A stretch of DNA of 23,391 nt, taken from an uncultured Clostridia bacterium (GTDB lineage: Bacteria; Bacillota; Clostridia; Christensenellales; Borkfalkiaceae). The notes beneath the pieces are model-generated. The model made no database searches. It saw only the letters and a program-made list of their open reading frames with translations, and was not told where the DNA came from. How positions within the stretch are numbered: the first letter of the stretch is position 1; every line of letters starts with the position of its first letter. The translations under genes and the position numbers were made by a program. The stretch lies in assembly GCA_947629225.1 (NCBI GenBank), contig CANRCY010000006.1:1-23391 (forward strand), written 5' to 3'. Below are positions 1 to 6,131 of this stretch, in pieces.

Positions 1-1912
1 CTTTGAGGGCGGGCGCGTCGTTGATGCCGTCCCCCACCATCGCGACGTAACGGTTTGCCCGCTTTGCGGCGCGGAGTTCCTTTTTCGCCTTCTCGTTCTC
101 CTCCCGCGCCTCGCGTACATAGCGGAGTTTATCCTCGGGAAGAAGTTCGGCTAAGAGGCACGCGTCATCGGGCGGGAAACCCGCCTCTCTTGCGATATAG
201 CTCGCCACGGCTTGGTTGTCCCCCGTGAGCATGACGGGCAGGCACCCCATTCGGGCGAGTTCGCCGACCGCCTCTCTGCTCCCCTCCTTTAAGGTATCGG
301 CAAGGGCGAAGAGGGCGAGCGCTTCCTTCCCGTCGGAGAGGAAGAGCGCCGTTTTGCCCTCCCTTGTGAGCCGTTCAAACGTTTCGAGCCGTTCGGCAAA
401 CTTTACCCCCCTTGCCTGCATGAGGGTCTCGTTGCCGAGGAAATAGGTCTTTCCGTTCACCTTCCCGACTGCGCCCTGCCCCGTGACATACTCCACACTC
501 TCTGCCTCGTAGCCCTCTCCCGCGAACTCCACGATGCACCGCGCGAGGGGATGGTTGAGCTTTTTTTCCAAACCGTATGCGATCTTCTTCGCCTCTTCGT
601 CCCCTTCGAAATAGACGACCTTGGGCTTTCCCTCGGTGATCGTCGCCGTTTTGTCGAGCATGACCTCGTGCACCGTCGCCATTTTCTGCAACGCTTCGGC
701 ATTCTTATAGAGAATCCCGAGCGCCGCGCCTCTGCCCGTCGCCGCCATGATGGCGACGGGGGTCGCAAGCCCGAGCGCACACGGGCAGGAGATGACGAGC
801 ACGCTCACCCCGTAATTGATCGCCTGTGCGAAGTCGCGCGTGACCGCAATCCAAATCATGAAGGTGACGAGCGCGATGAGGCAGACGGCGGGAACGAAGA
901 CAGCCGAAACTTTATCGGCAAGTTTCTGAATGGGCGCTTTGCTCGCGCCCGCCTCTTTGACCATGCGGATAACGCCCGCGAGCATGGTATCTTCGCCCAC
1001 TTTTTCCGCCCTGATCTTGAGGAATCCGCCCGTGACGATAGAAGCGCTCATCGCCCTGCTCCCCTCTGTCAGCTCGACGGGCAAACTCTCGCCCGTGATC
1101 GCCGACTGGTCGGCAAAGGCTTGCCCTTGGGAGACGATCCCGTCCACGGCGACCGACTCCCCCTGCCGCACGATCACAAGGTCGCCGACTTGCACGTCGG
1201 AGAGGGAAATTTTCTCCTCTTTCCCCTCCCGTTCCACCGTGACGACGTCGGGCGCGAGGGACATGAGTTTCTCGATTTCGCGACCCGTTTTGCGTTTTGA
1301 GCGGTCTTCGAGCCATTTTCCGAGGCAGACGAGGGTGCAGATCATCGCCGCCGATTCGAAGAAGAGGTGCCCGTGTCCCCCGCCCGTTGCGCCCGAAATG
1401 AGCACGATCAAGCTGTAAAGATAGGACGCGCCGCTTCCCACCGTGATGAGGGTATCCATATTGGGGACGAGCTTGAAGATCGCGCGCACGCCGCTCGTGA
1501 AAAACGGGTAATTGATGGCGAGAATGGCGGTAGTAAGCCCGATCTGGAAACCGTAGTTCCACCACCCGTGCGGCACGGGCAGATGTAATTTGTCCTCCAT
1601 GGAGAGCCCCATGGAGAGGTACATGAGGGGCAAAAGCAATACGGCAGAGAGCAAGAACCGCACCAAGAGCGGGCTGACGCTCCTCTTTTTTTGGGGCGCT
1701 TTGCCATAGTCATACGCGCCGTAGCCGAGCGAAAAGACGGCGCTCTTGATCTTTTCGTCGCCCAAAAGGGCGTCGTCGAATTCCACGTCCATGCACTCGC
1801 CCATGAGAGAGACGGCGCAAGACTGCACTCCGCCGAGCTTTTTTACCGTGCGTTCGATGCCCGAAGCGCACGCCGCGCAGGTCATCCCCGTGATGCTGTA
1901 TTTTTTCTTCAT
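1..1912 (-). CDS. copA: Copper-translocating P1B-type ATPase (CopA-like), 3' end outside window
   Basis: Membrane pump that exports Cu(I) using ATP. The first 637 residues are in the window. In order they show an N-terminal heavy-metal-associated domain with MTCAAC (CxxC copper ligand, about residues 10-15), several hydrophobic helices, the actuator motif TGES, the metal-binding CPC in SCPCALGL, the phosphorylation site at Asp420, and GDGINDAPAL at the window edge. The phosphorylation motif reads DKTATIT, not the near-invariant DKTGT[IL]T. The stretch before GDGIND carries a charged Lys/Glu/Arg-rich insertion of about a dozen residues compared with the usual CopA. The ATG lies one base after the csoR stop (TGA-T-ATG) and has no clear ribosome binding site of its own, which suggests translational coupling. 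The family call is secure. Copper rather than silver as substrate follows from the CPC motif and the csoR neighbour. Confidence 0.95.
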   Translation of the reverse strand, partial: MKKKYSITGMTCAACASGIERTVKKLGGVQSCAVSLMGECMDVEFDDALLGDEKIKSAVFSLGYGAYDYGKAPQKKRSVSPLLVRFLLSAVLLLPLMYLSMGLSMEDKLHLPVPHGWWNYGFQIGLTTAILAINYPFFTSGVRAIFKLVPNMDTLITVGSGASYLYSLIVLISGATGGGHGHLFFESAAMICTLVCLGKWLEDRSKRKTGREIEKLMSLAPDVVTVEREGKEEKISLSDVQVGDLVIVRQGESVAVDGIVSQGQAFADQSAITGESLPVELTEGSRAMSASIVTGGFLKIRAEKVGEDTMLAGVIRMVKEAGASKAPIQKLADKVSAVFVPAVCLIALVTFMIWIAVTRDFAQAINYGVSVLVISCPCALGLATPVAIMAATGRGAALGILYKNAEALQKMATVHEVMLDKTATITEGKPKVVYFEGDEEAKKIAYGLEKKLNHPLARCIVEFAGEGYEAESVEYVTGQGAVGKVNGKTYFLGNETLMQARGVKFAERLETFERLTREGKTALFLSDGKEALALFALADTLKEGSREAVGELARMGCLPVMLTGDNQAVASYIAREAGFPPDDACLLAELLPEDKLRYVREAREENEKAKKELRAAKRANRYVAMVGDGINDAPALK

Positions 1913-1913
1913 A

Positions 1914-2210
1914 TCATTGGAACCGTTTGAAGAGGTCAACCACCTCGTCTACAACGGCAAGATTCCCCTCCTTGATGTTTTCGATGAGGCAGGAGTGCAT
2001 GTGGCTCTCCAAAAGAACGCCCGCAAGGCTCTTCACCGACTTGTCGATGGCGGCAAGCTGGATGAGCACGTCGTCGCAATAGCGGTCTTCCTCGATCATC
2101 TTTTTAACGCCGCCGATCTGCCCCGCAATGCGGTTGAGACGGGCGACGATCTTCTTTTTCTCCTCTTCCGTGCGGACTTTTGTCCTTGTCTTCGAGCAGC
2201 AATTTTCCAT
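1914..2210 (-). CDS. csoR: Copper-sensing transcriptional repressor, CsoR family
   Basis: Small all-helical repressor (98 residues) that releases its operator on binding Cu(I). It has the C-H-C copper triad of CsoR: Cys45 in RYCDD, then His70 and Cys74 in ESHMHSC (H-x3-C). The N-terminal part, ARLNRIAGQIGGVKKMI, is the usual family opening. Two extra cysteines sit at positions 4-5. An ATG nine bases upstream (2219) gives a 101-residue form, but AAGG then touches the start codon. The ATG at 2210 has AAGGA at 8 nt and is preferred. The gene is followed after one base by the copper ATPase and preceded by two 17-bp palindromes in its promoter, so it most likely represses its own operon. Related RcnR/FrmR-type sensors use other ligands and fit less well. 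Confidence 0.93.
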   Translation of the reverse strand: MENCCSKTRTKVRTEEEKKKIVARLNRIAGQIGGVKKMIEEDRYCDDVLIQLAAIDKSVKSLAGVLLESHMHSCLIENIKEGNLAVVDEVVDLFKRFQ

Positions 2211-2238
2211 AGCGTTCATCCTTATCTTATGATATGCA

Positions 2239-2255
2239 ATACCCCAAGGGGGTAT
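2239..2255. promoter_or_regulatory. Putative CsoR operator 1
   Basis: ATACCCC-AAG-GGGGTAT is a perfect palindrome with 7-bp arms and a 3-bp centre. Its GC-rich core flanked by TA matches the known style of CsoR operators. It covers the expected transcription start and the region just downstream of the -10 box. Confidence 0.75.
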
Positions 2256-2259
2256 ACAC

Positions 2260-2289
2260 AGTATATACCTCCTCGGGGTATCTTGTCAA
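2260..2289 (-). promoter_or_regulatory. Promoter of the csoR-copA operon
   Basis: Reading the minus strand, TTGACA (2289-2284) is followed after 18 bp by TATACT (2265-2260). The -35 is a perfect consensus and the -10 differs at one position. Transcription should start near 2253, about 43 nt upstream of the csoR ATG. The hrb terminator lies immediately upstream, so this promoter is insulated from readthrough. Confidence 0.8.
2265..2281. promoter_or_regulatory. Putative CsoR operator 2
   Basis: ATACCTC-CTC-GGGGTAT is the same 17-bp palindrome as operator 1 with one mismatched arm position. It fills the spacer between the -35 and -10 hexamers. Its start is 26 bp from that of operator 1, which would place two bound repressors on nearby faces of the helix. 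Confidence 0.7.
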
Positions 2290-2298
2290 CTGTTTTCC

Positions 2299-2326
2299 AA
2301 AAAAAATTCCCCTTTCGGGGAAAATT
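2299..2326 (-). terminator. Rho-independent terminator of the rubredoxin-fusion gene
   Basis: On the minus strand TTCCCC-GAAA-GGGGAA (2322-2307) is followed by a run of eight T (2306-2299). Flanking A/T pairs lengthen the stem. It sits directly after the TAA stop of the upstream gene and just before the csoR promoter. Confidence 0.85.
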
Positions 2327-2327
2327 T

Positions 2328-3122
2328 TTATTCCACCTTTTCGAACTCGCTCTTTCCCATGCCGCAAATGGGGCAGAGCCAATCGTCGGGGAGTTCTTCG
2401 AAGGGAGTGTCGCCGTCGTACACATACCCGCAGACTTTGCACACCCACTTTTCGCGTTTTTTCGCCGGGACCTCTTTCCCGTCCGCGCCGACCTTGCGGA
2501 AAAACTCTTTCCCCATGCCGCAGAGCGGACAGACCCAATCGTCGGGAAGTTCCTCGAAGGGAACGTCGCCGCTGTATTCATAACTGCAAATGCTACAAAC
2601 GTACTTTGCTTCCTCTTTGGGCTCTTCCGCGACGTAGGTGGGCGCCTTTGCCGACGTTTTGCCCTTTAAGACCTTGTGGTAGTAGGCGTACGTCATGGGC
2701 GTGCCCTTGCGCACGTTCTCCGCTTCGAGCACCTCGCCGAGAAACACGGTGTGCGTGCTCGTCTCCATACTGCCGACGACCTTGCAGGAAAAGTAGCAGA
2801 GCCCGCCGTCGGGAACGGGGAGTTTTCCGCGCACGGAATAGGGAGTGCCGTCGAACTTGTCCACCTTTTCGCCGCTCATAAAGCCGAACTTGCCGATGAG
2901 CCGCGGGTCGGAGTCCTCCGCAAGGACGACCATGGCGAAATAGCCGCAGTCTTTGATGCACTTATGGGTATAGTTTTCGCGGTTGATGCTGACCGCGATC
3001 GTGGCGGGGTTCGCCGTGATCTGCATGGCGCTGTTGGCGACGCAACCCGTGGGACGACCGTTATCCCAAGTGGTGCACAGATACACTCCGTACGATAGAT
3101 TGAAAAAAGCAGTGTTATCCAT
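2328..3122 (-). CDS. hrb: Flavin reductase domain fused to two rubredoxin domains (Hrb-like high-molecular-weight rubredoxin)
   Basis: Cytoplasmic electron-transfer flavoprotein of 264 residues. Residues 1-150 form an FMN-binding flavin reductase domain (for example FFNLSYGVYLCTT, ANPATIAVSINRENYTH). Two short-form rubredoxin domains follow: Cys176/179/198/201 and Cys228/231/250/253, each ending PDDWxCPxCGMGK. They are joined by a Lys-rich linker. Both lack the roughly 10-residue loop of free rubredoxins, as in rubrerythrin and Moorella Hrb. The usual Hrb has one rubredoxin domain; here it is doubled, and the first copy has Ser instead of Gly after CxxC. Relatives take electrons from NAD(P)H and feed oxygen or NO reductases, so a role in oxidative or nitrosative stress is likely but inferred. 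The ATG at 3122 is forced by an in-frame TGA three codons upstream and by the conserved N-terminus. Confidence 0.92.
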   Translation of the reverse strand: MDNTAFFNLSYGVYLCTTWDNGRPTGCVANSAMQITANPATIAVSINRENYTHKCIKDCGYFAMVVLAEDSDPRLIGKFGFMSGEKVDKFDGTPYSVRGKLPVPDGGLCYFSCKVVGSMETSTHTVFLGEVLEAENVRKGTPMTYAYYHKVLKGKTSAKAPTYVAEEPKEEAKYVCSICSYEYSGDVPFEELPDDWVCPLCGMGKEFFRKVGADGKEVPAKKREKWVCKVCGYVYDGDTPFEELPDDWLCPICGMGKSEFEKVE

Positions 3123-3174
3123 AACTGTTCACGAAAAAACGTGCTCCGCAATCTTTTTCCGTGAAATCCTCCTT
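3123..3174 (-). promoter_or_regulatory. 5' leader with distant Shine-Dalgarno and 12-bp hairpin before the ATG
   Basis: On the minus strand AAGGAGG lies at 3174-3168, 45 nt from the ATG at 3122, far beyond working distance. Between them UUCACGGAAAAA (3165-3154) pairs fully with UUUUUUCGUGAA (3139-3128): 12 bp including one G-U, with a 14-nt loop. When folded, only AU on one side and CAGUU on the other separate the Shine-Dalgarno from the start, about 7 nt. No other ribosome binding site is visible near the ATG. The fold is inferred from complementarity alone. Confidence 0.6.
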
Positions 3175-3225
3175 GACGATTTGACTTTATTATTTGCCTT
3201 CGGAAGGACAATTAAAAGCGCGCAA

Positions 3226-3388
3226 GCGTCATTCCGAGCCGTACAAAAAAGAACGAAGTCCGAATAGTGGCTCTCCGAGGGAATCTTGCTACGTCCAAGT
3301 GCGTTTTAACCAAACCCGAACGCAACAAGATGCCTTCGCGGACTTTCTTCCGCGGACTGCGTACGCACGTTTCGGCTCAGCATGACGC
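3226..3388 (+). repeat. MITE-like palindromic intergenic repeat, copy A
   Basis: A 163-bp non-coding element whose ends are imperfect inverted repeats: GCGTCATTCCGAGCCG at the left and CGGCTCAGCATGACGC at the right, 14 of 16 matching. The two halves are self-complementary along most of their length, so it could fold into one long hairpin. A second copy lies inverted at 19252-19412, with identical blocks of up to about 27 bp. No open reading frame or transposase is present. The rest of this gap up to the rpmF terminator (3389-3483) holds only a partial related sequence (GAGCGTCACTCCGAGG) and no gene. Confidence 0.75.
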
Positions 3389-3483
3389 GGAGCGGTATCG
3401 CCCCACGCACGCGTCTTTCCGCCCCGCAAGAGCGTCACTCCGAGGCGACTACTCCCTCAGTCCAAAATCTTACATAAAGTCAA

Positions 3484-3513
3484 AAAGCGGGCTTAATGGT
3501 TTAAGTCCGCTTT
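3484..3513 (-). terminator. Terminator of yceD-rpmF
   Basis: AAAGCGG-x-CTTAA pairs with TTAAG-x-CCGCTTT around a 4-nt loop, with one internal mismatch. On the minus strand the stem ends in CGCTTTTTG just after rpmF. It is the last recognisable signal of the acetate/ribosome cluster. Confidence 0.75.
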
Positions 3514-3530
3514 CGTGTTCGAAAAAAAAC

Positions 3531-3722
3531 TCAGTCTTTCTTTTCTTCTTTCTGAGCGACGACTTCCTGTCCGTCGTAGTAGCCGCAATTCTTGCAGACT
3601 CTGTGCGCGACTTTCAGTTCGTGGCAATGCGGGCACTCGACGAGCGCGGGCACCGTTGCCTTATAGTTCGCGAACCGCTTGTTCGTTCTGCTCTTCGATT
3701 GTTTTCCCTTGGGAACTGCCAT
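3531..3722 (-). CDS. rpmF: 50S ribosomal protein L32
   Basis: Ribosomal large-subunit protein of 63 residues, normal length for the family. It opens with the typical basic MAVPKGKQSKSRTNKR and carries a zinc ribbon with Cys30/Cys33 (CPHC) and Cys43/Cys46 (CKNC). This is therefore the zinc-binding (C+) form. A strong AGAGGTGA ribosome binding site precedes the ATG by about 5 nt. The gene lies 16 bp after yceD and forms the conserved yceD-rpmF pair. The acidic and basic tail (KEEKKD) is ordinary. Confidence 0.98.
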   Translation of the reverse strand: MAVPKGKQSKSRTNKRFANYKATVPALVECPHCHELKVAHRVCKNCGYYDGQEVVAQKEEKKD

Positions 3723-3738
3723 TATCTCACCTCTTTCC

Positions 3739-4155
3739 TTATTCTTCTTTGTATTCGGGTGCGGCGCATGTTTCGCTGCAAACGAGCCGCGCGGGCATTA
3801 AAAAGATCAAACTGTCGCGCAGAAACTCGCCGAAGTCGATGACGCCGTTCGAATAGGAGTAGTCCTCTTCGTCCGCGCCGTGCGGGACGAAATATCCCTC
3901 CGCCTTGCCGCAAACGCGCTGCTCCGTTTCTTTGAGACACCGCGAGCAACTGCCTTTGAGCGTAAACGCGAGGCTGCCCTCGATCTCGACCGAATCGTCC
4001 TCCAAAATTTCGTAATGGAGGTTTGCCTCCACGGGCGAGGAGATGCAAACGAGCGGGATTTCCACGAGCGAAGGGTCGGCTTCGAAGGTGAAAGAAAGGT
4101 CTCCCGCGTACTTTTTTTCCGCATTGGCTCTGCGGACGTCGAGTTTCGGCACCAT
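3739..4155 (-). CDS. yceD: YceD/DUF177 family protein, 23S rRNA accumulation factor
   Basis: A protein of 138 residues. YceD homologues are needed for normal 23S rRNA accumulation and are almost always encoded just before rpmF, as here. Two cysteine pairs, C70-x2-C73 (GSCSRCLKE) and C126-x3-C130, are typical and may bind zinc. A longer reading from TTG at 4194 is rejected because that TTGACA is the -35 box of the promoter. The ATG at 4155 lies only about 5 nt from the expected transcription start and has no ribosome binding site, so the mRNA is probably leaderless. Upstream ackA is separated by only 75 bp with a weak A/T palindrome between, so some readthrough from ackA is possible. Confidence 0.9.
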   Translation of the reverse strand: MVPKLDVRRANAEKKYAGDLSFTFEADPSLVEIPLVCISSPVEANLHYEILEDDSVEIEGSLAFTLKGSCSRCLKETEQRVCGKAEGYFVPHGADEEDYSYSNGVIDFGEFLRDSLIFLMPARLVCSETCAAPEYKEE

Positions 4156-4165
4156 TGACTTAAAA

Positions 4166-4194
4166 AGTATATTATTTTTCGGAAGGTTTGTCAA
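4166..4194 (-). promoter_or_regulatory. Promoter of yceD-rpmF, predicted to give a leaderless mRNA
   Basis: On the minus strand TTGACA (4194-4189), a 17-bp spacer and TATACT (4171-4166) match the sigma-A consensus at 11 of 12 positions. The expected start at about 4160-4159 leaves 4-5 nt before the ATG at 4155. Confidence 0.8.
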
Positions 4195-4230
4195 TCGCTT
4201 TTCGCTACGAATTGCAATTTTTCCGAAAAA

Positions 4231-5424
4231 TCACAGGAGCGCCGCCGTCTCGCGCGCGATGACCAGCTCTTCGTTTGTGGGAATGACGAGGATCTTCACC
4301 CGCGAACCCTCCGCGGAAACGTCGTGGATCGCCCCGTCGTTCTTATAGTCGTTCTTCTTCTCGTCGAGGACGATTCCGAAGGCTTGCATATTCTCGCAGA
4401 TGGCTTTACGGACGGAGACGGTATTCTCGCCCACGCCCGCGGTAAACACGAGCACGTCGAGCCCGCCGAGCGCCGCCATGTATGCGCCGACGTATTTCTT
4501 GCAGGAATAGTTGAACATATCGAGGGCAAGACGGGCGCGGTCGTTCCCCCCCTCCGCCGCGGCGCAGAGGTCGCGGAAGTCGGAAGAGACGCCCGAAACG
4601 CCGAGCATGCCGCACTTTTTGTTGAGATAGGTGAGCCCCTCTTCCATCGTCATGCCCTTTTTGCGGCACAGGAATTCTGCCGCGGCGTAGTCGATGTCGC
4701 CGCTGCGGGTGCCCATGGGCACGCCCGCCAAGGGGGTGAACCCCATGGACGTATCGATGCACTTTCCGCCCTTGACTGCGGAAATGGACGAGCCGTTCCC
4801 CAAATGGCAGGTGATGATCTTGAGCTCTTCGATGTTTCTGCCGAGGTACTCAGCCGCCGCCTGCGAAACGAACTTGTGCGACGTGCCGTGCGCGCCGTAG
4901 CGGCGGACCTTGTACTTTTGATAATCCTCATAGTCGATGGCATAGAGATGCGCATAGTCGGGCATGGTGGCGTGGAAGGACGTATCGAACACGAGCGCCA
5001 TTTTCTTGTCGGGCATTACGGCGCGGCAAGCGTTTACGCCGAGGATCGCCGCGGGGTTGTGCAGGGGCGCGAGCTCTTTGATGACTTCCATCGTCTCCAT
5101 CACTTCGTCGGTGACGAGGGTCGTCTTCGTGAAGGCTTCGCCCGAGGCGACGACGCGGTGCCCCACGGCGTCGATCTCGTCCATGCTCCCGATGACGCCC
5201 GCCTTTTTGTCGACGAGTTCTTTGAGGACGAGGGAGATCGCCACGGTATGGTCGGGAAGGTCCTGTTCGATGACGAACGTTTCGCCATGCGCTTTATGGG
5301 TGAGCTTGCCGCCCTCGATCCCGATGCGTTCGCACCCGCCCTTTGCGAGGACGCTCTCCGTCTCCATGTCGATCAGCTGGTATTTGAGCGAGGAACTCCC
5401 CGCATTGATGACTAAAATTTTCAT
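4231..5424 (-). CDS. ackA: Acetate kinase
   Basis: Converts acetyl phosphate and ADP to acetate and ATP, the second step of the Pta-AckA route. At 397 residues it is full length. It begins MKILVINAGSSSLKYQL, the first family signature, and contains TCHLGNGSSISAVKGG and GFTPLAGVPMGTRSGDID, including the nucleotide-binding and catalytic Arg/His region. GAGGT lies 7 nt before the ATG. Its usual partner pta is upstream on the same strand, but a 700-bp island of repeats lies between them instead of the short gap normally seen. Only a weak TATAAA-like -10 is visible just upstream, so whether ackA has its own promoter is unclear. Confidence 0.98.
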   Translation of the reverse strand: MKILVINAGSSSLKYQLIDMETESVLAKGGCERIGIEGGKLTHKAHGETFVIEQDLPDHTVAISLVLKELVDKKAGVIGSMDEIDAVGHRVVASGEAFTKTTLVTDEVMETMEVIKELAPLHNPAAILGVNACRAVMPDKKMALVFDTSFHATMPDYAHLYAIDYEDYQKYKVRRYGAHGTSHKFVSQAAAEYLGRNIEELKIITCHLGNGSSISAVKGGKCIDTSMGFTPLAGVPMGTRSGDIDYAAAEFLCRKKGMTMEEGLTYLNKKCGMLGVSGVSSDFRDLCAAAEGGNDRARLALDMFNYSCKKYVGAYMAALGGLDVLVFTAGVGENTVSVRKAICENMQAFGIVLDEKKNDYKNDGAIHDVSAEGSRVKILVIPTNEELVIARETAALL

Positions 5425-5478
5425 AAATTTACCTCGTATTTATAATCTTGCGCGAGAAGAACCACGCTTCTTCGCTGC

Positions 5479-5616
5479 GCGACCCAATTTGCCGCACACT
5501 TACGGCTTAGTGTCCGATGAAACGAACGAGAGGACGAGCGGGTTAAGACGTAAAAGCCCGTTTCCTCGCACGATTCTTTTCCGAAGTGACACCCCCTCAC
5601 CGCCTTCGGCGGAGCT
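5479..5616 (+). repeat. 138-bp direct repeat, copy 1
   Basis: Starts GCGACCCAATTTGCCGCACA and ends GCCTTCGGCGGAGCT. It is nearly identical to copy 2 at 5942-6078 except for a variable stretch after the GAGCGGGTTAA block. It contains the sequence CGCACGATTCTTTTCC, which recurs inverted at 5883-5898 and makes this unit a large stem. Confidence 0.8.
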
Positions 5617-5941
5617 TTCTCGCACGGGTAGAACCCCGTGCTCGGTCACCGTTCGCGCGACAAATGCGCTCACTCATGTCGCATTGCGCCAACGGTTATC
5701 AACCGTTGGCAGAATGCAATGCTCCACCCTTTCAGGGACAGCAAGACTTGGCGCCCCTTGCAGGGGAGCTGTCACGAACGCAGTGAGTGACTGAGGGGTT
5801 TCGAAAACCCTTTCGGCATTCGCTCCGCTCATGCCACTTTCCCTTTCAGGGACAGCAAGCGCCTCGGTCGGTATGACATCGAGGAAAAGAATCGTGCGAA
5901 TATAATCCCCTTGCCTTAGGCGGAATTCACTTCCGCCGTGG

Positions 5942-6078
5942 GCGACCCAATTTGCCGCACACTTACGGCTTAGTGTCCGATGAAACGAACGAGAGGACGA
6001 GCGGGTTAAAACGCGTGCGCAAGTTTCCTCGCACGATTCTTTTCGAAGTGACACCCCCTCACCGCCTTCGGCGGAGCT
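5942..6078 (+). repeat. 137-bp direct repeat, copy 2
   Basis: Second copy of the unit at 5479. Its CGCACGATTCTTT (6030-6042) pairs with AAAGAATCGTGCG (6113-6125), so 6030-6125 could form a hairpin only a few bases beyond the pta stop. It might also help stop pta transcription. Confidence 0.8.
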
Positions 6079-6131
6079 CCCCCTCAAGGGGGAGCCGAGG
6101 GGTGGAACGAGCAAAGAATCGTGCGAAAACC

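Larger units (their letters stand above)
5425..6131. repeat. Composite repeat island between pta and ackA
   Basis: This 707-bp gap contains no credible gene. It holds two copies of a 137-138-bp direct repeat (5479-5616, 5942-6078), inverted repeats that bracket each unit (5567-5582 with 5883-5898, 16 bp exact; 6030-6042 with 6113-6125, 13 bp exact), and two identical 19-bp copies starting CCCTTTCAGG (5727-5745, 5841-5859). It also has a perfect 9-bp hairpin (5689-5709) and a piece of the gut-Firmicutes type CCCCTTGCAGGGGAGCTGTC...GACTGAGGGG element (5754-5798). The last unit ends almost at the pta stop codon. Confidence 0.75.

Noticed and set aside
2234..2881. Plus-strand frame of 215 codons across the csoR promoter and the hrb gene
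   Set aside because: It is Arg/Cys/Pro-rich, runs through a promoter, two operators and a terminator, and mirrors the rubredoxin domains.
4156..4194. N-terminal extension of YceD from a TTG start (MTNLPKNN...)
   Set aside because: The TTG is part of the -35 TTGACA and the extension covers the whole promoter; the same artefact occurs at 16585 and 10579.
4205..4230. A/T palindrome GATTTTTCGGAAAAATT after ackA as a terminator
   Set aside because: The stem has almost no G-C pairs and no T-run beyond; it may not stop transcription, so it is not listed.
4324..5415. Plus-strand frame of 363 codons opposite ackA, and the 555-codon frame opposite the ABC gene (20606-22273)
   Set aside because: Both are shadows of clear enzymes and show no recognisable motif.
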